From contig CM037090.1 in NCBI GenBank assembly GCA_020916435.1, positions 43,816,079 through 43,880,078 on the forward strand: a DNA stretch of 64,000 nucleotides. Reading direction: 5' to 3'. Source of the DNA: Oxytropis ochrocephala (Eukaryota > Streptophyta > Magnoliopsida > Fabales > Fabaceae). The position numbers and the translations under genes are program-made. Positions 25,072 through 35,620 of this stretch are shown here, piece by piece (position 1 is the stretch's first letter; the number at the start of each line of letters is the position of its first letter). The notes under the pieces were generated by a model. It searched no databases. It was not told the origin of the DNA and saw nothing but the letters and a program-made list of their open reading frames with translations.

Positions 25072-25400
25072 TGTTTAAATACATGAAGTATGTTCCTCAA
25101 TAATTGATTTGGGAGGAAAATTAATAATTTCGTGACAAAATATGTAAAACACAGCGCTAAGCAATGTGTTTGTGGAATTAATGGTACTTTTTTAGAGAAA
25201 TGTAGTTGTTCAAATACGTAAAGTTCATTACTCAATAATCAATTTATGGCAAAAAAAAAAATGTGACAAAACATGTAAAGCGTGACGCTTATTAGTGTGC
25301 TTTTGGTACTTAAGTGTTTGGAAATAATTTTAGTTGTTCAAATATGTCAAATTTAATCCTCAATAAATCGTTTACGCAAAAAAAACAAAATTGAAAAGCG
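25072..25400. repeat. ~130-bp degenerate tandem repeat, 2.5 copies
   Basis: Units start at about 25072, 25206 and 25332 (GTTGTTCAAATACGT-like) and share CTCAATAAT and TGACAAAA.ATGTAAA. Identity is low enough that this is an old array. No gene is seen. Confidence 0.5.
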
Positions 25401-26381
25401 CATGGTATTTAGGACCAAAATTGAGAAAAAAAATCAAATAAACTTTTTATTAGTACAAGTGTGACGTGGTTGGTTAACTTTGTGCAAAATAATGGTTAAC
25501 TTTGTTTTTAAAATAGATTGCAAAACAAGTTTTTTTATTTCTTTCCTTAAAATGGTTTTTAAAAATTGGTTTATAAAACAGTTTTCAAAAACTAAAAACA
25601 AAAACAAAAATACAATTAAACAGCCCTAAATCTCGCCTGAAATGGTTTCATTGTGTTACACCAATGTAAGATTACTAAATAATTTAAAACTGATAATTGA
25701 TTTGATGTGAAGGACCAAATGGCAGTAACAATGAGATTTACAGATAAGTAGCTACAGGTAGACTCGATACGTACCCACGGTCTAGGGTTTAGATGCTCTA
25801 AATTTGTGTTTAGGTAACATGCAAATAATCATGTAGACAACAACATTTGCGTTATGGAATTTGGTAACTAGTGAGTGAAAAAATGAGGCAATAGGTGAGG
25901 GAGGATATAATGCTTTAATACCATGTAAAATTACAGAATCTTTGGTTAGGAGTTAAAGAGAGATAAACCACATTCTCCTACATATTTGGTTCCGTACAAA
26001 ATAGACTTATAAAACAAAAAAAGGTTTTGTTTTGATCGACTTATCTACTAGCATAAACACATACACACGATTTTTCTTCTAAATGATTGCTAATCCTAAT
26101 TATAGACATGATTCACCAGAATTTACCAAGATTCAACTTATGTGACTATCACTAATGGTTGTATTCTTCTATGAACCATTGTATGTACTAATGGAAAAAC
26201 ATTTGAATGAAGAGATTGATTCGTTCATAGACGGTTGAAACAATTCACAATAAGTTGTGACTTCTTGAAAGAGATGGTTCTCTTCAACAAATGGTGAGTG
26301 GGGAACAAAAAGTGCTTTTATTAAAAATAAGGGCTAGTTAGGGTAGTTACAGAATTCCAATTCTGTGAAGAACTAGTATTC
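25401..26381. other. AT-rich DNA, no gene seen
   Basis: Low-complexity A/T with poly-A/G-poor segments. Nothing diagnostic on either strand. Confidence 0.5.
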
Positions 26382-26564
26382 TGTTAGGAACTAGTTAGTT
26401 TGTTAAGATCTATATAAAGAGCATCTTGTAATCATTTTAAGTATTTTTTTTCAATCATAATGATTCTTTTTGAGAAATTCTCTCATTCAAGCTCTCTAGC
26501 ATACTTCAAATATGAGATGAATATTCATCTTTATAATCTTGTAATTTCTAACATGGTATCAGAG
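26382..26564 (+). mobile_element. Copia-type (or TRIM) LTR with primer-binding site
   Basis: Short LTR of about 172 bp starting TGTTAG and ending TTTCTAACA at 26553, with TATATAAAG inside. It is directly followed by TGGTATCAGAG (26554-26564), the sequence complementary to the 3' end of initiator tRNA-Met used by Ty1/Copia elements. No gag-pol follows. The element is truncated after about 200 bp or is a small TRIM-like element; I find no second LTR. Confidence 0.65.
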
Positions 26565-27249
26565 TGATACCGTTGCGTGAGTTACATCAATTTCTGAAGA
26601 TGGAACATATTTTTCATATGGACCGAAAGCAAAAGAAGAATTTTCGATTCCTAATAAAAAGAAGTACAATTCAGTTTCTGAAATAATGGAAAACAATTTC
26701 ACTTTTGGTAGTTTCAATCAAGATTCAGATCTTGATACAATTTGTGTGGCTCCAATAATTTCATTTATCACTAGGATGTGAGACTTTCTGTTGACAAAAA
26801 ATGGTGACAAAAATTAACAAATATTATACCAATATCTAGTTTAGTGAACAACCATGTAATTAATTCCATACTAGAAAAAATACATTGTCAAAAAATGAAG
26901 GACTAAAATACATTGTCAAAAAATGAAGTACGACGTTTTAACCTGTCAAAAAAATACGATGTTTTAAAATTAGGGATTTAAAAGAACATTCTTGCTAAAT
27001 TCTGTAGAGTCTAATTGACTAAACTTTCAGAAATAGTGGGTACCACCCTCAAATCTGTTGAAATTTGTTGAAAAATTACCCTTTAAACAGTGTAGAGTCT
27101 AACGCAGGTTGCAAAGTGGTGCAAATAGTTAGTGAGCGTGTGGAATAAAAAAAGAGGGGTGAAAAAAAAATTAGGGGGTATATATGAATATTTTAAAATT
27201 TAAGGGTGTGCAGCTGCACACCCTGGGCTCCCACTTGGATCGGCCCCTA
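26565..27249. other. Truncated retroelement and dispersed repeat
   Basis: The segment at 26761-26860 (ATTTATCACTAGGATGTGAGAC...) matches 48817-48900. The segment at 26890-27040 (TACGACGTTTTAA, AACATTCTTGCTAAA) matches 36110-36260. No coding region is recognised. Confidence 0.5.
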
Positions 27250-27560
27250 GTTTGGATCTCTTTCAGCTTAATCAATATTTTGGGTTTAAATCCAACTCTT
27301 AGAATGCATCTGTGTTAAAATTCTTGAGTTAGAGTTTTACCGACAATTGTGATCCTACTCAAAAGGATTAGTCTCCGCACCTACGAGCAGAAGACAACGG
27401 TTAACACGTTTTTTCGTTTCAAACAATCTACAGACCAATACTAAGGGTTTAGAGTTTTACCGGCAATTGTGATCCTACTCAAAGTGATTAGTCTCCCCAC
27501 CTACGAGCAGAAGACAACGGTTAACACGTTTTTTTGTTTCAAACAATCTACAGACGAATA
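27250..27560 (+). repeat. Degenerate SINE plus 120-bp tandem copy
   Basis: The SINE body (TTTCAGCTTAATCAA, degenerate B box GGGTTTAAATCC at 27283) is followed by a tail unit AGAGTTTTACCGACAATTGT...TTTCAAACAATCTACAGAC. That unit is present twice in tandem (from 27331 and 27451, period 120). Confidence 0.65.
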
Positions 27561-27973
27561 ATAAGTGTTAAACCAAGTGGGACCAATTACACCGCTAGTG
27601 ACTAATTAGTAATTTCAATATCTAAGCCAAAAAAAAGCATTAATTTAGGGGTTTTGTTCACAACCGTCTATCATTATTAAATGGAATCAATGGAGATGAT
27701 TTACTCACTTTATGCTCTCCAGTGTTTTCTTCACGGGAGATAATCCACTCCCCTACAGATGAATAATAAGTGTTAAACCAAGTGCTTGGTCAAAAAAAAA
27801 GTGTTAAACCAAGTGGGACCAATTACACTGCTAGTGACTCGTCACTATCAATAAAGGAGTGGATATGATGAATTCACTTATTTTGTTTGATGGATCATGG
27901 ATCTGTGAATAAAGGGGTAATCTCACTATAAATTTACTTTTTAAGTTTGAAAGAAAAGTGTTGCTCTTTTTAT
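27561..27973. repeat. Dispersed repeat related to 3874-4715
   Basis: AAGTGTTAAACCAAGTGGGACC occurs here twice (about 27566 and 27799), each time with the CTAGTGACT...GGAGTGGATATGATGAA type tail in part, as at 4510-4640. No gene is seen. Confidence 0.6.
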
Positions 27974-28009
27974 CACTAGTGCAGAAAAGGCTTTTTGTAT
28001 CGTTGTTTT

Positions 28010-28515
28010 TAAGATTTTTAGTATCGGTTCGATACTAATTCGATTAATACTAATGTCGACATTTAGTATCGGTTAAATAACCGATACTAAATGACGTTTT
28101 TTTGGTGATTTTTATGTCTTGAAAACGTACATTTAGTATCGGTTATTTAAATAACCGATACTAAATGTCACTTTTAGTATCGGTTATTTAAATAACCGAT
28201 ACTAAATGTCTTTTCAACATTGTGTTTACTCTCTAAAAATTGACATTTAGTATCGGTTATTTAAAAAACCGATACTAAATGTCACTTTTAGTATCGGTTA
28301 TTTAAATAACCGATACTAAATGTCTTTTCAACATTGTGTTTACTCTCTAAAAATTGACATTTAGTATCGGTTATTTAAATAACCGATACTAAATGTCACT
28401 TTAACATTGTGTTTGCTGTCTAAAAATGACATTTAGTATCGGTTTTTTAAATAACCGATACTAAAAGTGCCATTTAGTATCGGTTATTTAAATAACCGAT
28501 ACTAAAAGTCTATTT
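28010..28515. repeat. CACTA 1 left subterminal palindrome array
   Basis: About seven copies of ATTTAGTATCGGTTATTT facing its own complement, so each forms a hairpin. A 117-bp unit with TGTCTTTTCAACATTGTG is repeated. In characterised CACTA elements such arrays bind the transposon-encoded regulator. Matching copies lie at 34755-34940. Confidence 0.85.
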
Positions 28516-28528
28516 TCTTAAAAAAAAA

Positions 28529-28597
28529 GGTTCTCAATTCACATTTTACCACACACACTACATATAGTAATGTGTGGTAAAATGTGAACTGAGAACC
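28529..28597. repeat. Near-perfect 30-bp-stem hairpin
   Basis: GGTTCTCAATTCACATTTTA and its complement, with the mismatch CAATT/CTGAG and a short loop around ACTACATATAGT. It could be a small nested MITE or a structured 3' part of the captured transcript. Confidence 0.7.
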
Positions 28598-28854
28598 AAA
28601 ACTAACATCAAACAACTAAAATTGAACATGAAATTCATAAAATGAGTCAATTAATCATTCATTCAAACTCACATTTTGCAAATAAGCAGTACATGATAAC
28701 AATAAAATAGATACAACAACAAATATAATCAAGCACAAATTTCATGAACAACAATTTCATAACTAATGTGAACTTTCATAATCATCACTTGAAAGAATAA
28801 AACGTGACTGCAATGACAAACATTTTTATATTGAACCATAAATACTCACTTAAC
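28598..28854. other. CACTA 1 interior, no gene seen
   Basis: AT-rich sequence downstream (minus strand) of the last captured exon. It may be a 3' UTR or intron. Confidence 0.35.
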
Positions 28855-28923
28855 CTGAGCTTCTAAATTTGCAACTTTTTCTTCATAATCTTGCTCAAGC
28901 AATTTTAAAGCCTTCCTATGTTC
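28855..28923 (-). pseudogene. Captured exon, coiled-coil peptide, unidentified
   Basis: A 23-codon open block, EHRKALKLLEQDYEEK followed by VANLEAQ, bounded by CAG (acceptor side, 28924) and GTTAAG (donor, from 28854). The heptad-like charge pattern suggests a coiled coil. I do not recognise the parent gene. It is collinear with the other captured exons of CACTA 1. Confidence 0.4.
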
Positions 28924-29994
28924 CTGCTCAAAAAAAAAAACATAAACAGAAAAACAACTAATCAATTTCAAGTAAAATGAGTAAACTGGAAAAATGGAGC
29001 TCAATGTGGCCAGCCACTAACACAGGATGACCCAGTAATCATCACCACAATCACCCCATTCGGGTGGGCGAAAGGGTCAATATAATCAGCACAATTATTA
29101 AACATTAATAAATAAGAAACCACGTGTAAGTGGTATAGCATGATTAAAGGTGAAGAAGTATGCTCATAAGAAAAAGAATAATGTAGTCTTCACTTCCCTT
29201 CACACTGCAGGTTTATTTCTTGAAGGAAATGATTTGAAGTTGATTCTAGAAAGAAATACAGTATGAGTGTAAGGAGGAAGGGGGTATTTCTTCCGCCCAC
29301 AAAGAAAAGGCGTGTACATACGTGGACTGACTCTGACCTCATAGAAGCTTCCACATTCCACTAAAATTTGGACCAAAACAAATCAATATTGAAATACCAA
29401 AAAATAAGATTCCAAAACAGTTGAGCTACAATCATACGTGCGTCATGCTTCACAAAAGCCTATGATTGGTTCAAACAAGTACTTTTCAAGAGTTTTAAAT
29501 CACATGATATTCATATAAAAATGAAATTGAGGTTTTGCTTGTTTCTTTGTTTTTCTTTTCAGTGATTAGGTTTCACTCCTTGAATTAAAAAAGATACCAT
29601 CCAATAGAGACAGCATTAGCTATCTGTAATTTATCAAACCATATTTATTAATGGTTAAAACAGAGTCCCTACTGCTACCTGTAACTTATCAATCTAAACC
29701 AGAATATGCCACAAGTACTTAAATACTATCTAATGATTCAGTTAAGAAATAATAATGAAAACAGATAGTGCAATAGTGGAAATGTAATGCAATAGTATAG
29801 AGAAACAAATTTTGAGTATTTGAATTTTCTAAACACTAAAGTACCCAAAACACACATCTTAATAGATATATGGATCTATGATAGTCACAAAGCTAGTGTT
29901 GATGCTTTATTAGATTACAGACAATGAATAATACAATTATGATAATAAACCAATAATAATACACAAGGAAGAATGGAGGTTCAAGATTTTTTAC
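28924..29994. other. CACTA 1 interior, no clear gene
   Basis: Mostly AT-rich. A plus-strand block at about 29284-29345 reads FLPPTKKRRVHTWTDSDLIE, open but with no other support. It may be another captured exon on the opposite strand. Confidence 0.3.
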
Positions 29995-30125
29995 CTGTTT
30001 TGAACCCGATTTTGATTTGTTGCCATTCTGTTTTGAAACTGGTGGCTTTTCCTTTGCCTGTTTCTTTGCAGTTCCGGTCACAACCTCATATATTGTCGGC
30101 AGATCATATAGTGAACAGGCGTTTC
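29995..30125 (-). pseudogene. ALFIN-like PHD protein, captured exon
   Basis: Bounded by ATATAG (acceptor, ending 30126) and GTAAAA (donor, from 29994). It reads KRLF, then after a one-base loss DLPTIYEVVTG and TAKKQAKEKPPVSKQNGNKS. This matches the block between the DUF3594 domain and the PHD finger of ALFIN-like proteins, nuclear readers of H3K4 methylation. The PHD finger itself is absent. The frameshift lies at about 30107 (ACTATATGATC where the family needs one more base). Captured fragment, same strand as its neighbours. Confidence 0.8.
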
Positions 30126-30629
30126 CTATATGAAGAATTGCACGTCATCACAGATCAGGATGCAAATCACACATATATTTGCTTTAGATTCTCAAGTAGA
30201 TCCATGGCGTGCACACACAAATTTTCTTGCTAACAGCATGTCATGTAGACTAATGCAGACAATGCAAAACATCAAACATATAGATGAACACAAAAAATAA
30301 CAACTATAGGGAAAACAGAGAAAAAACACATTAAAAGCTTTTTACCAATCAGAACCATGATCTACAGCATTTCAGCAACCATAAGTATATCCTTTTTAGT
30401 ATAAAAGAGTCATTCTATCCCGAGTTCAGAGTTCACATTCTATACCAAGAGTGGTTGTTGAACAGAAGCTTCTCTTACCATAGATCAGTATGATCAGTAT
30501 AATCAGTATAAATTTCCCGGGCCATCTCTTCATGTCAACAAGAAGGACAACTGATGAGAAAGGGGAATAGACCGAACATATAATTTCAAATAGAAATAGA
30601 AATCTGTTAGAGAAAAAAAGCCAACATAC

Positions 30630-31404
30630 CCCCAGTTCCCTAGAAATTGCAAGATATACACAGTCTTTTCCAATACTATATGCCCCAACTACCACTAAAG
30701 TTCTCGGATGCATTTTGAGGTGGTTCTTCGTAATTTTGACAACATAGTTAAGTACATCTTCCTTCAAAGGAAATCTGAAGCAGAAAATTGTTACAAAAAA
30801 CACCAATTTATGTTAAAACAACCAATGAATTGTAATAAAATGACATTTAACAGATTTACGGAAATGATTAACATGGTCAGTGTCTTACTTGTACTTTAGG
30901 TTGCAATATGTGGTATCCAAATATAGTACATTCACACGTTTCTTTACAAGAAGATGATAAGCTTGCATTTGTTTACAAGCTCTGAAGTCCCCAGTGTGCA
31001 AATAACATTGCCCATTCGGAAGGTCAAAGTGAATCAAAGTTGCACCAGGGCAATGATTAGCTTCTAACAAAATCACTTTGACACCATCAATCACATGTTC
31101 AGTGTTAAATTCCAAAGAGCATATGTACCTAATCAAACAAATATAATAAAAACATCATAACTTCATTGAAATGGAAAGGATAACATCATGATCAAGTGCA
31201 CTTTGATTTTTCTCTTCATGTAAGTGAGTAATCTAAAGACAAGGCATATGAAATAAAAGAGTTTCTGAGTTCTTACAAAGGATTTACCGAGAGACACATT
31301 TGAACTAGGCGTCTGGTGAGAGGAGAGCAATAAATAGGGTCATGTGACCATTTCTTGCTAAGGCCACCATAGTGATCGGCATGGAAATGATCGGCATGGA
31401 AATA
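30630..31404 (-). pseudogene. SNM1: DNA cross-link repair SNM1 fragment (three exons)
   Basis: Exon a (about 31404-31277, donor GTAAGA) encodes FHADHYGGLSKKWSHDPIYC, LTRRLVQMCLSVN. Exon b (31128-30889) encodes VILLEANHCPGATLIHFDLP, LHTGDFRACKQM, LYLDTTYCN. Exon c (30774-30630, donor GTATGT) encodes LKEDVLNYVV, TLVVVGAYSIGKDCVYLAI. These are the metallo-beta-lactamase motifs HxHxDH, ANHCPG, HTGDFR and the DTTYC block of the SNM1/Pso2 nuclease family, close to Arabidopsis SNM1. Splice phases join correctly (AA|A between b and c). The upstream N-terminal exons and the downstream beta-CASP exons (FRPTGWT, PYSEHS) are missing, so no active nuclease can form. The first motif is preceded by a near-tandem triplication of FHADH. 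Captured by CACTA 1. Confidence 0.9.
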
Positions 31405-31914
31405 ATCCGCAAACTCAAAGCCCAAAACACATGTAGACAAAGTAATTTTAAATTTTCAACACATCAACTCCCACAAGCCAAGCAATCCTCGTTGTTTATA
31501 AGAGAGCACACCATTGGTGACATCTTAGTAATAACTTATGCAGCAGCCTTAGTTTCTTAACTATTATCCAAAAAGAATGAGCCTAATTCTTTATCTAGTA
31601 CTCGCACTGAAGTGTGCAAGAGCTTTCACAATAGCTATTAGCTAAATAACACTACCAAAAAATGAAGATATAGTGAACATATGGTGCTAGTTCTAAGTAA
31701 AAAAAGACCAACCAAATCATCATTTTTGTTGGATATAGCAACAGAATACACAGCAGCACAGAGGTAATCAATTTCAGCACATAGATTCCTTTTATGTGTA
31801 ACTACTCGATGTCTGCCTTCTATTTTCTAATTGAAGAGGTAAAATGTATGCATTATAACTTGCAAGTCATTAGTGTAAAGCAGTGTTAGTTTAGTTAGTT
31901 AAAGTAAGAGTAAA

Positions 31915-33296
31915 CTTTATATCACTAAATATGCTAGCCAAATGATTGACAAACCATCGGAGAAATGAAAGGTGAACATTGTGCTCCCAAATTTGCCACC
32001 TGCAAAATCAGGCATTTCTATGACTAATTAGCAAATTTCAAACTCTATTAAGATGAAGGCTGCCTTGCATATCATTAGAAGACATGTTTCAGCAGCACAA
32101 CTTAGAATGGTAATCATCAATCCACTTACCTCGTCTTGATGAAAATATGAGTTACAGCAGCCATAAAGAATACCGAGTGAGTTATCAAAATCAGAATAGC
32201 TATGAACCCGTTCGCAAAGATATAACAAATTAGAGAGATGCCGGTGAAGCTAGCAAATGGAGGAAATGGCTGAGACATCATAAAGGAAAAGAACAAGGCA
32301 AAGAAAATGGGTAGGACGGCTAGGGGAAACAAATGTGACATTAGGGTCAAATTGGATTCCAAAGCAGTCAGTATTGATGGTATCCGTAGATCAAGATCCC
32401 AAGAATATGCTTGCTGCATTAAAGCAAAGAAAACAACAGCAATAGAGAAACCAGCTATCTGCATGAACAACAATCAATAAAAGAATTACGTAAGATGAAT
32501 TAGCATCCACATTGGGAAAAGCATGGATATGGAGATAGAAGGAAACAAGCAAAAATTATGTCTGGATCATATGCATGAAAAAACAATTTACCATTGTAAA
32601 TCACTCAAAAACACCTGTTATGGAAAATAAATAATAAATCACTGATGGAAATATAAAAATATACGTTCCAGAAAGGCATCAGAAAATTGGAAGTCCAAAG
32701 CATTAAATAAAAATGCATGAGAGGCTGTTAGAATAACACATTTAAGATTTGCTAAATATGGCCTAATAGGAACCTCTTGTATAGTCTTATTCACTCAACA
32801 AAATAGAAATCACTCTTTACAAAGGTGATTGTGAAAATAAATTTTACGAAATCCATTACCTTTGAACTATACAATAGCAGAAGCCTACTTGCAGCAGCAC
32901 TGAGAGAAATTGAAATGCTACTTTTATAAGAACAGTGTGGGTCAACCTGTAAATTGTGTAGAAATTCAACAAAAATTATCATAATCCCTGGCAGAATGCT
33001 AGTCGTCAGAGAAATATGGTATATTGTCTTTACTTCAGAAATTGAGATACATGACAAGTAACTCTTTGCTTTCTTGGTACAAGAATTAAAGAGGGGAAAA
33101 CTCAATAATTTTGTTTATTGGGTGATTCATACCAGAAGAAGAACAATGGTTTTTTCAGATTGCTCAGTAGAACTCCATTGTGCTGGGGAGGAATCAACAA
33201 AAATAGTCTCACTGTTCAAGTTTGGATAGATATGAAGTCCAGATGTATCATCCCAAGCAAGAGCAACAGGTGGAAAACAACGCAATTTGCAGAGCC
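31915..33296 (-). pseudogene. PGAP1-like GPI inositol-deacylase fragment (four exons)
   Basis: Exon 1, 33296-33133: LCKLRCFPPVALAWDDTS, IYPNLNSETIFVDSSPAQWS. Exon 2, 32946-32860: VDPHCSYKSSISISLSAAAS, RLLLLYSSK. Exon 3, 32458-32130: hydrophobic, with FSFMMSQPFPPFASF and FMAAVTHIFIKTR. Exon 4, from 31999: WQIWEHNVHLSFLRWF. Each boundary has AG/GT signals (for example TTTACAG, GTAATG, CATGCAG, GTAAGT) and phases join. It resembles the membrane-spanning C-terminal part of the plant PGAP1-like hydrolase, an ER enzyme acting on GPI-anchored proteins; I rely on memory of that family. The catalytic lipase domain is absent. All exons are open, unlike most other captured pieces. Confidence 0.75.
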
Positions 33297-33765
33297 CTGA
33301 TATACCGAGCTATAGTTATCAACAAACAGATTGCAAAAAAAAAAATAGTAAACAGAAATGCATAATGTATTAAACTATAAGCAGAGATGTGAAGTCATGT
33401 TCAACATAATAGCCAAGCTCTCATCATTAATGATAAATATATTTCCTAGCATTTTGAAAACTAGATGAAGGTACTTTCACAACATCATGGGCCTTCAATT
33501 GAAGTCTACTGTAAACCGAGAGAATACTGTTATGCAAGATTCTTAACAGAATCAGTACTTGACAGCAAGAAATTGTAGAAGTCAGTGCCGAATTGATAAC
33601 CACAATTTTTATACTTCATCTACCCCTCCTAATTAGCGTATTAAACCTTTTCTTTGTACTTATGCAATTGATCTTGGCCATATTTTAGACAACCAGGCTC
33701 AAAAAGGCTAATTGCAGTTTCTCAAAGTATGTAAAGGACTTCAATACCATAACTATAAAATTTAC

Positions 33766-33857
33766 CTTATCCACCTTATTGCCAACAAGAATTTTGATGC
33801 AATCTTGATTACTGCAGTAAAGTTCAACCTCTCTTGCCCATGCATCCACCAAATACA
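33766..33857 (-). pseudogene. RABC (Rab18-type) GTPase, captured exon
   Basis: Block of 92 bp between TCTTAG (acceptor) and GTAAAT (donor). It reads VDAWAREVELYCSNQDCIKI then LVGNKVDK. The NKxD guanine-specificity motif is intact, and the W..E.ELY.tNQ context is that of plant RABC proteins. The P-loop and switch exons are absent. It lies upstream (minus strand) of the PGAP1-like exons in CACTA 1 and was captured. Confidence 0.8.
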
Positions 33858-34299
33858 CTAAGATTATTAGAAAATTGAAGAAAAAAAACTGTTAGATGTC
33901 AACATTAAAGAGACAATAATGAAAATCATAAAGAGAGGCAATGGGAAGTGTTTTAAGTTTCAATCTCTCTTCAACTCTTTACCAGACACTTAGTTTTTTT
34001 ATTTCTCTGGGTTTTCAAAGAAAAGTCAGTCCTAGTTGTAGAAAAATCCCTTTTTTGAACCAACACCTCTTGATAAGTTATGGAAGATGCTTTAATCAGC
34101 AAAGCAGGACAAGAACAAGTTCATTTAAAATTCAAAATCTCAAACATATTGTACAGCTATTAGGGAATAAACTGTGTCGGGTATATTAACTACTAATAAA
34201 AAACCCAATCTAAACCTAAGCCCTAAAATTAAAACATGATAAAACTCATCTCCAATTGGAACACGGGGAAACGAAATCACCGTTTGTGTCGCAGTAGAA

Positions 34300-34760
34300 T
34301 AGCCTCATATGCAACGAATTTCAGAACCATTCAAAATCACCCTTTGTAGCCTCATATGCGACGGCGACAGTGAGCAAGGAGCCAGCGACAGTGAGCAAGG
34401 AGCCAGCGACGACGAGCAAGGAGGTGACGAGGGCGACCAAAGAACGTTGACGGCGACCATGTGGATTTTCAGTGTTCTTCTCCTTTCTTTCTCTCCAGCT
34501 TTTTTGATTGAAACTTAGGGTTTTGGTATTTCTGGATTTTAAGAGGAAGAGGGCAACGTTGTGAGGTTGAGAACGAGAGAGTTGAGAAAGAGAGAGTTGA
34601 GAGGAAGTTGTTTGATTGAAACTTAGGGTTTTGGTATTTCTGGATTTTGAGAGGAAGAGGGCATCGAGAACGGGAGAGCTGAGAAAGAGAGAACGTGAGA
34701 AAGAGAGAACGAGAGATTTCAGAAAGTGAGAACGAGTGAAAAAAATAAAAGTGGACTTTT
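34300..34760 (-). repeat. CACTA 1 5' region with short tandem repeats
   Basis: Includes a 24-bp repeat (GCGACAGTGAGCAAGGAGCC, about three copies, 34366-34425) and a 103-bp repeat with TTAGGGTTTTGGTATTTCTG (34517 and 34620). On the minus strand it is pyrimidine-rich, like a plant promoter/5' UTR, and lies upstream of all captured exons. The promoter role is inference. Confidence 0.5.
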
Positions 34761-35034
34761 ACCATCGGTTTTTTAAACAACCGATACTAAATGTCTTACG
34801 TAACACACATTTAGTATCGGTTGTTTAAATAACCGATAATAAACGTAGGCGGTAAAATGCAAAACTTCCATTTAATTGCAAAATTGCCACCGCGCCTACA
34901 TTTAGTATCGGTTATTTAAACAACCGATACTAAATGGTGCTTCTTAATGCAGATTTTGCACTAGTGTATGTTTCAAAATCAAAGGAAAAAAAAACAGAGA
35001 ATAAAAATCCAATTCTAATTCTTAGAGTATACAA

Positions 35035-35215
35035 GAAGTTTAGGTAAGTTGGACTCTGGGGGCTCACCAGGGTCAAGACAAGCTTCTAGGTTCTTCGAGA
35101 GCTAAGAGAGGTATTTATAGATCACCCATCAAAGACGACCTCACGGTGGAAGCGGGAGTTGAACCCACACCGTTACTGGGTATAAGCCAACTCCTTACCA
35201 ACTGAGACAACTTTT
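35035..35215 (-). mobile_element. tRNA-derived SINE
   Basis: On the minus strand, TCTCAGTTGGTAAGGAGTTG (A box) and GTGTGGGTTCAACTCCC (B box, 35155-35175) are followed by GTGAGGTCGTCTTTG and an A-poor body. A different family from the SINEs at 15832, 24820 and 27250. Confidence 0.65.
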
Positions 35216-35259
35216 TATTACGAATTATAAAACCATATAAATATGAAAGTAAAATTGAG

Positions 35260-35620
35260 GTAATACCCTATTTAGTCTCAGACTTTTCAAAAATGTTCAA
35301 TTTAGTCCTTGACATTTTAAATATTTCAATTTTGTCCCCAACATTTACAAATGAGTGTCAATTTAGTCCTTTTGTGAACCATGGTTAGTTAACACTATTG
35401 ATGGGGCTGGCATGGCAAATGTCAATGACCAAATTGCAAAAAAAAATTCATGTCATCTTGCCACGTCACATAAATGTTGGGGACTAAATTGGTACTCATT
35501 TTTTTAAAGTAATGGGTTGTATTTCGTGGGGACCATATTGATACTAAGTTATATAAGTCGATGACCTAATTGATATTTAGTAATAAAAATCAGAGACCAA
35601 AGTGTTACTACTTTTTTTAG
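35260..35620. repeat. Foldback repeat (TTTAGTCC family)
   Basis: The left half repeats words such as AATTTAGTCCTTGACATTTTA; the right half holds the complement (TGTTGGGGACTAAATTGGTAC, GAGACCAAAGTGTTAC). Such long inverted-repeat units are common non-autonomous DNA elements in legumes. No target duplication was found. Confidence 0.5.

Larger units (their letters stand above)
27974..34966 (-). mobile_element. CACTA transposon 1 with captured gene fragments
   Basis: Left end CACTAGTGCAGAAAAGG, right end (reverse complement) CACTAGTGCAAAATCTGC. A 3-bp target duplication TAT lies at 27971-27973 and 34967-34969. Both subterminal regions hold arrays of a palindromic motif around TAGTATCGGTTATTT (28010-28510 and 34755-34940). 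Inside, on the minus strand and in this order, lie exons from a RABC GTPase, a PGAP1-like protein, SNM1, an ALFIN-like protein and an unidentified coiled-coil protein. No TNP2-type transposase is seen, so it depends on a helper. Termini and duplication are visible; the class follows from known CACTA/En-Spm structure. Confidence 0.92.

Noticed and set aside
30630..31404. Assigning the metallo-beta-lactamase exons to DNA ligase 6
   Set aside because: LIG6 has a related N-terminal domain, but the blocks WSHDPIYCSPLTRRL, NHCPGATLIHF and KEDVLNYVV fit SNM1 much better from memory of the two families.
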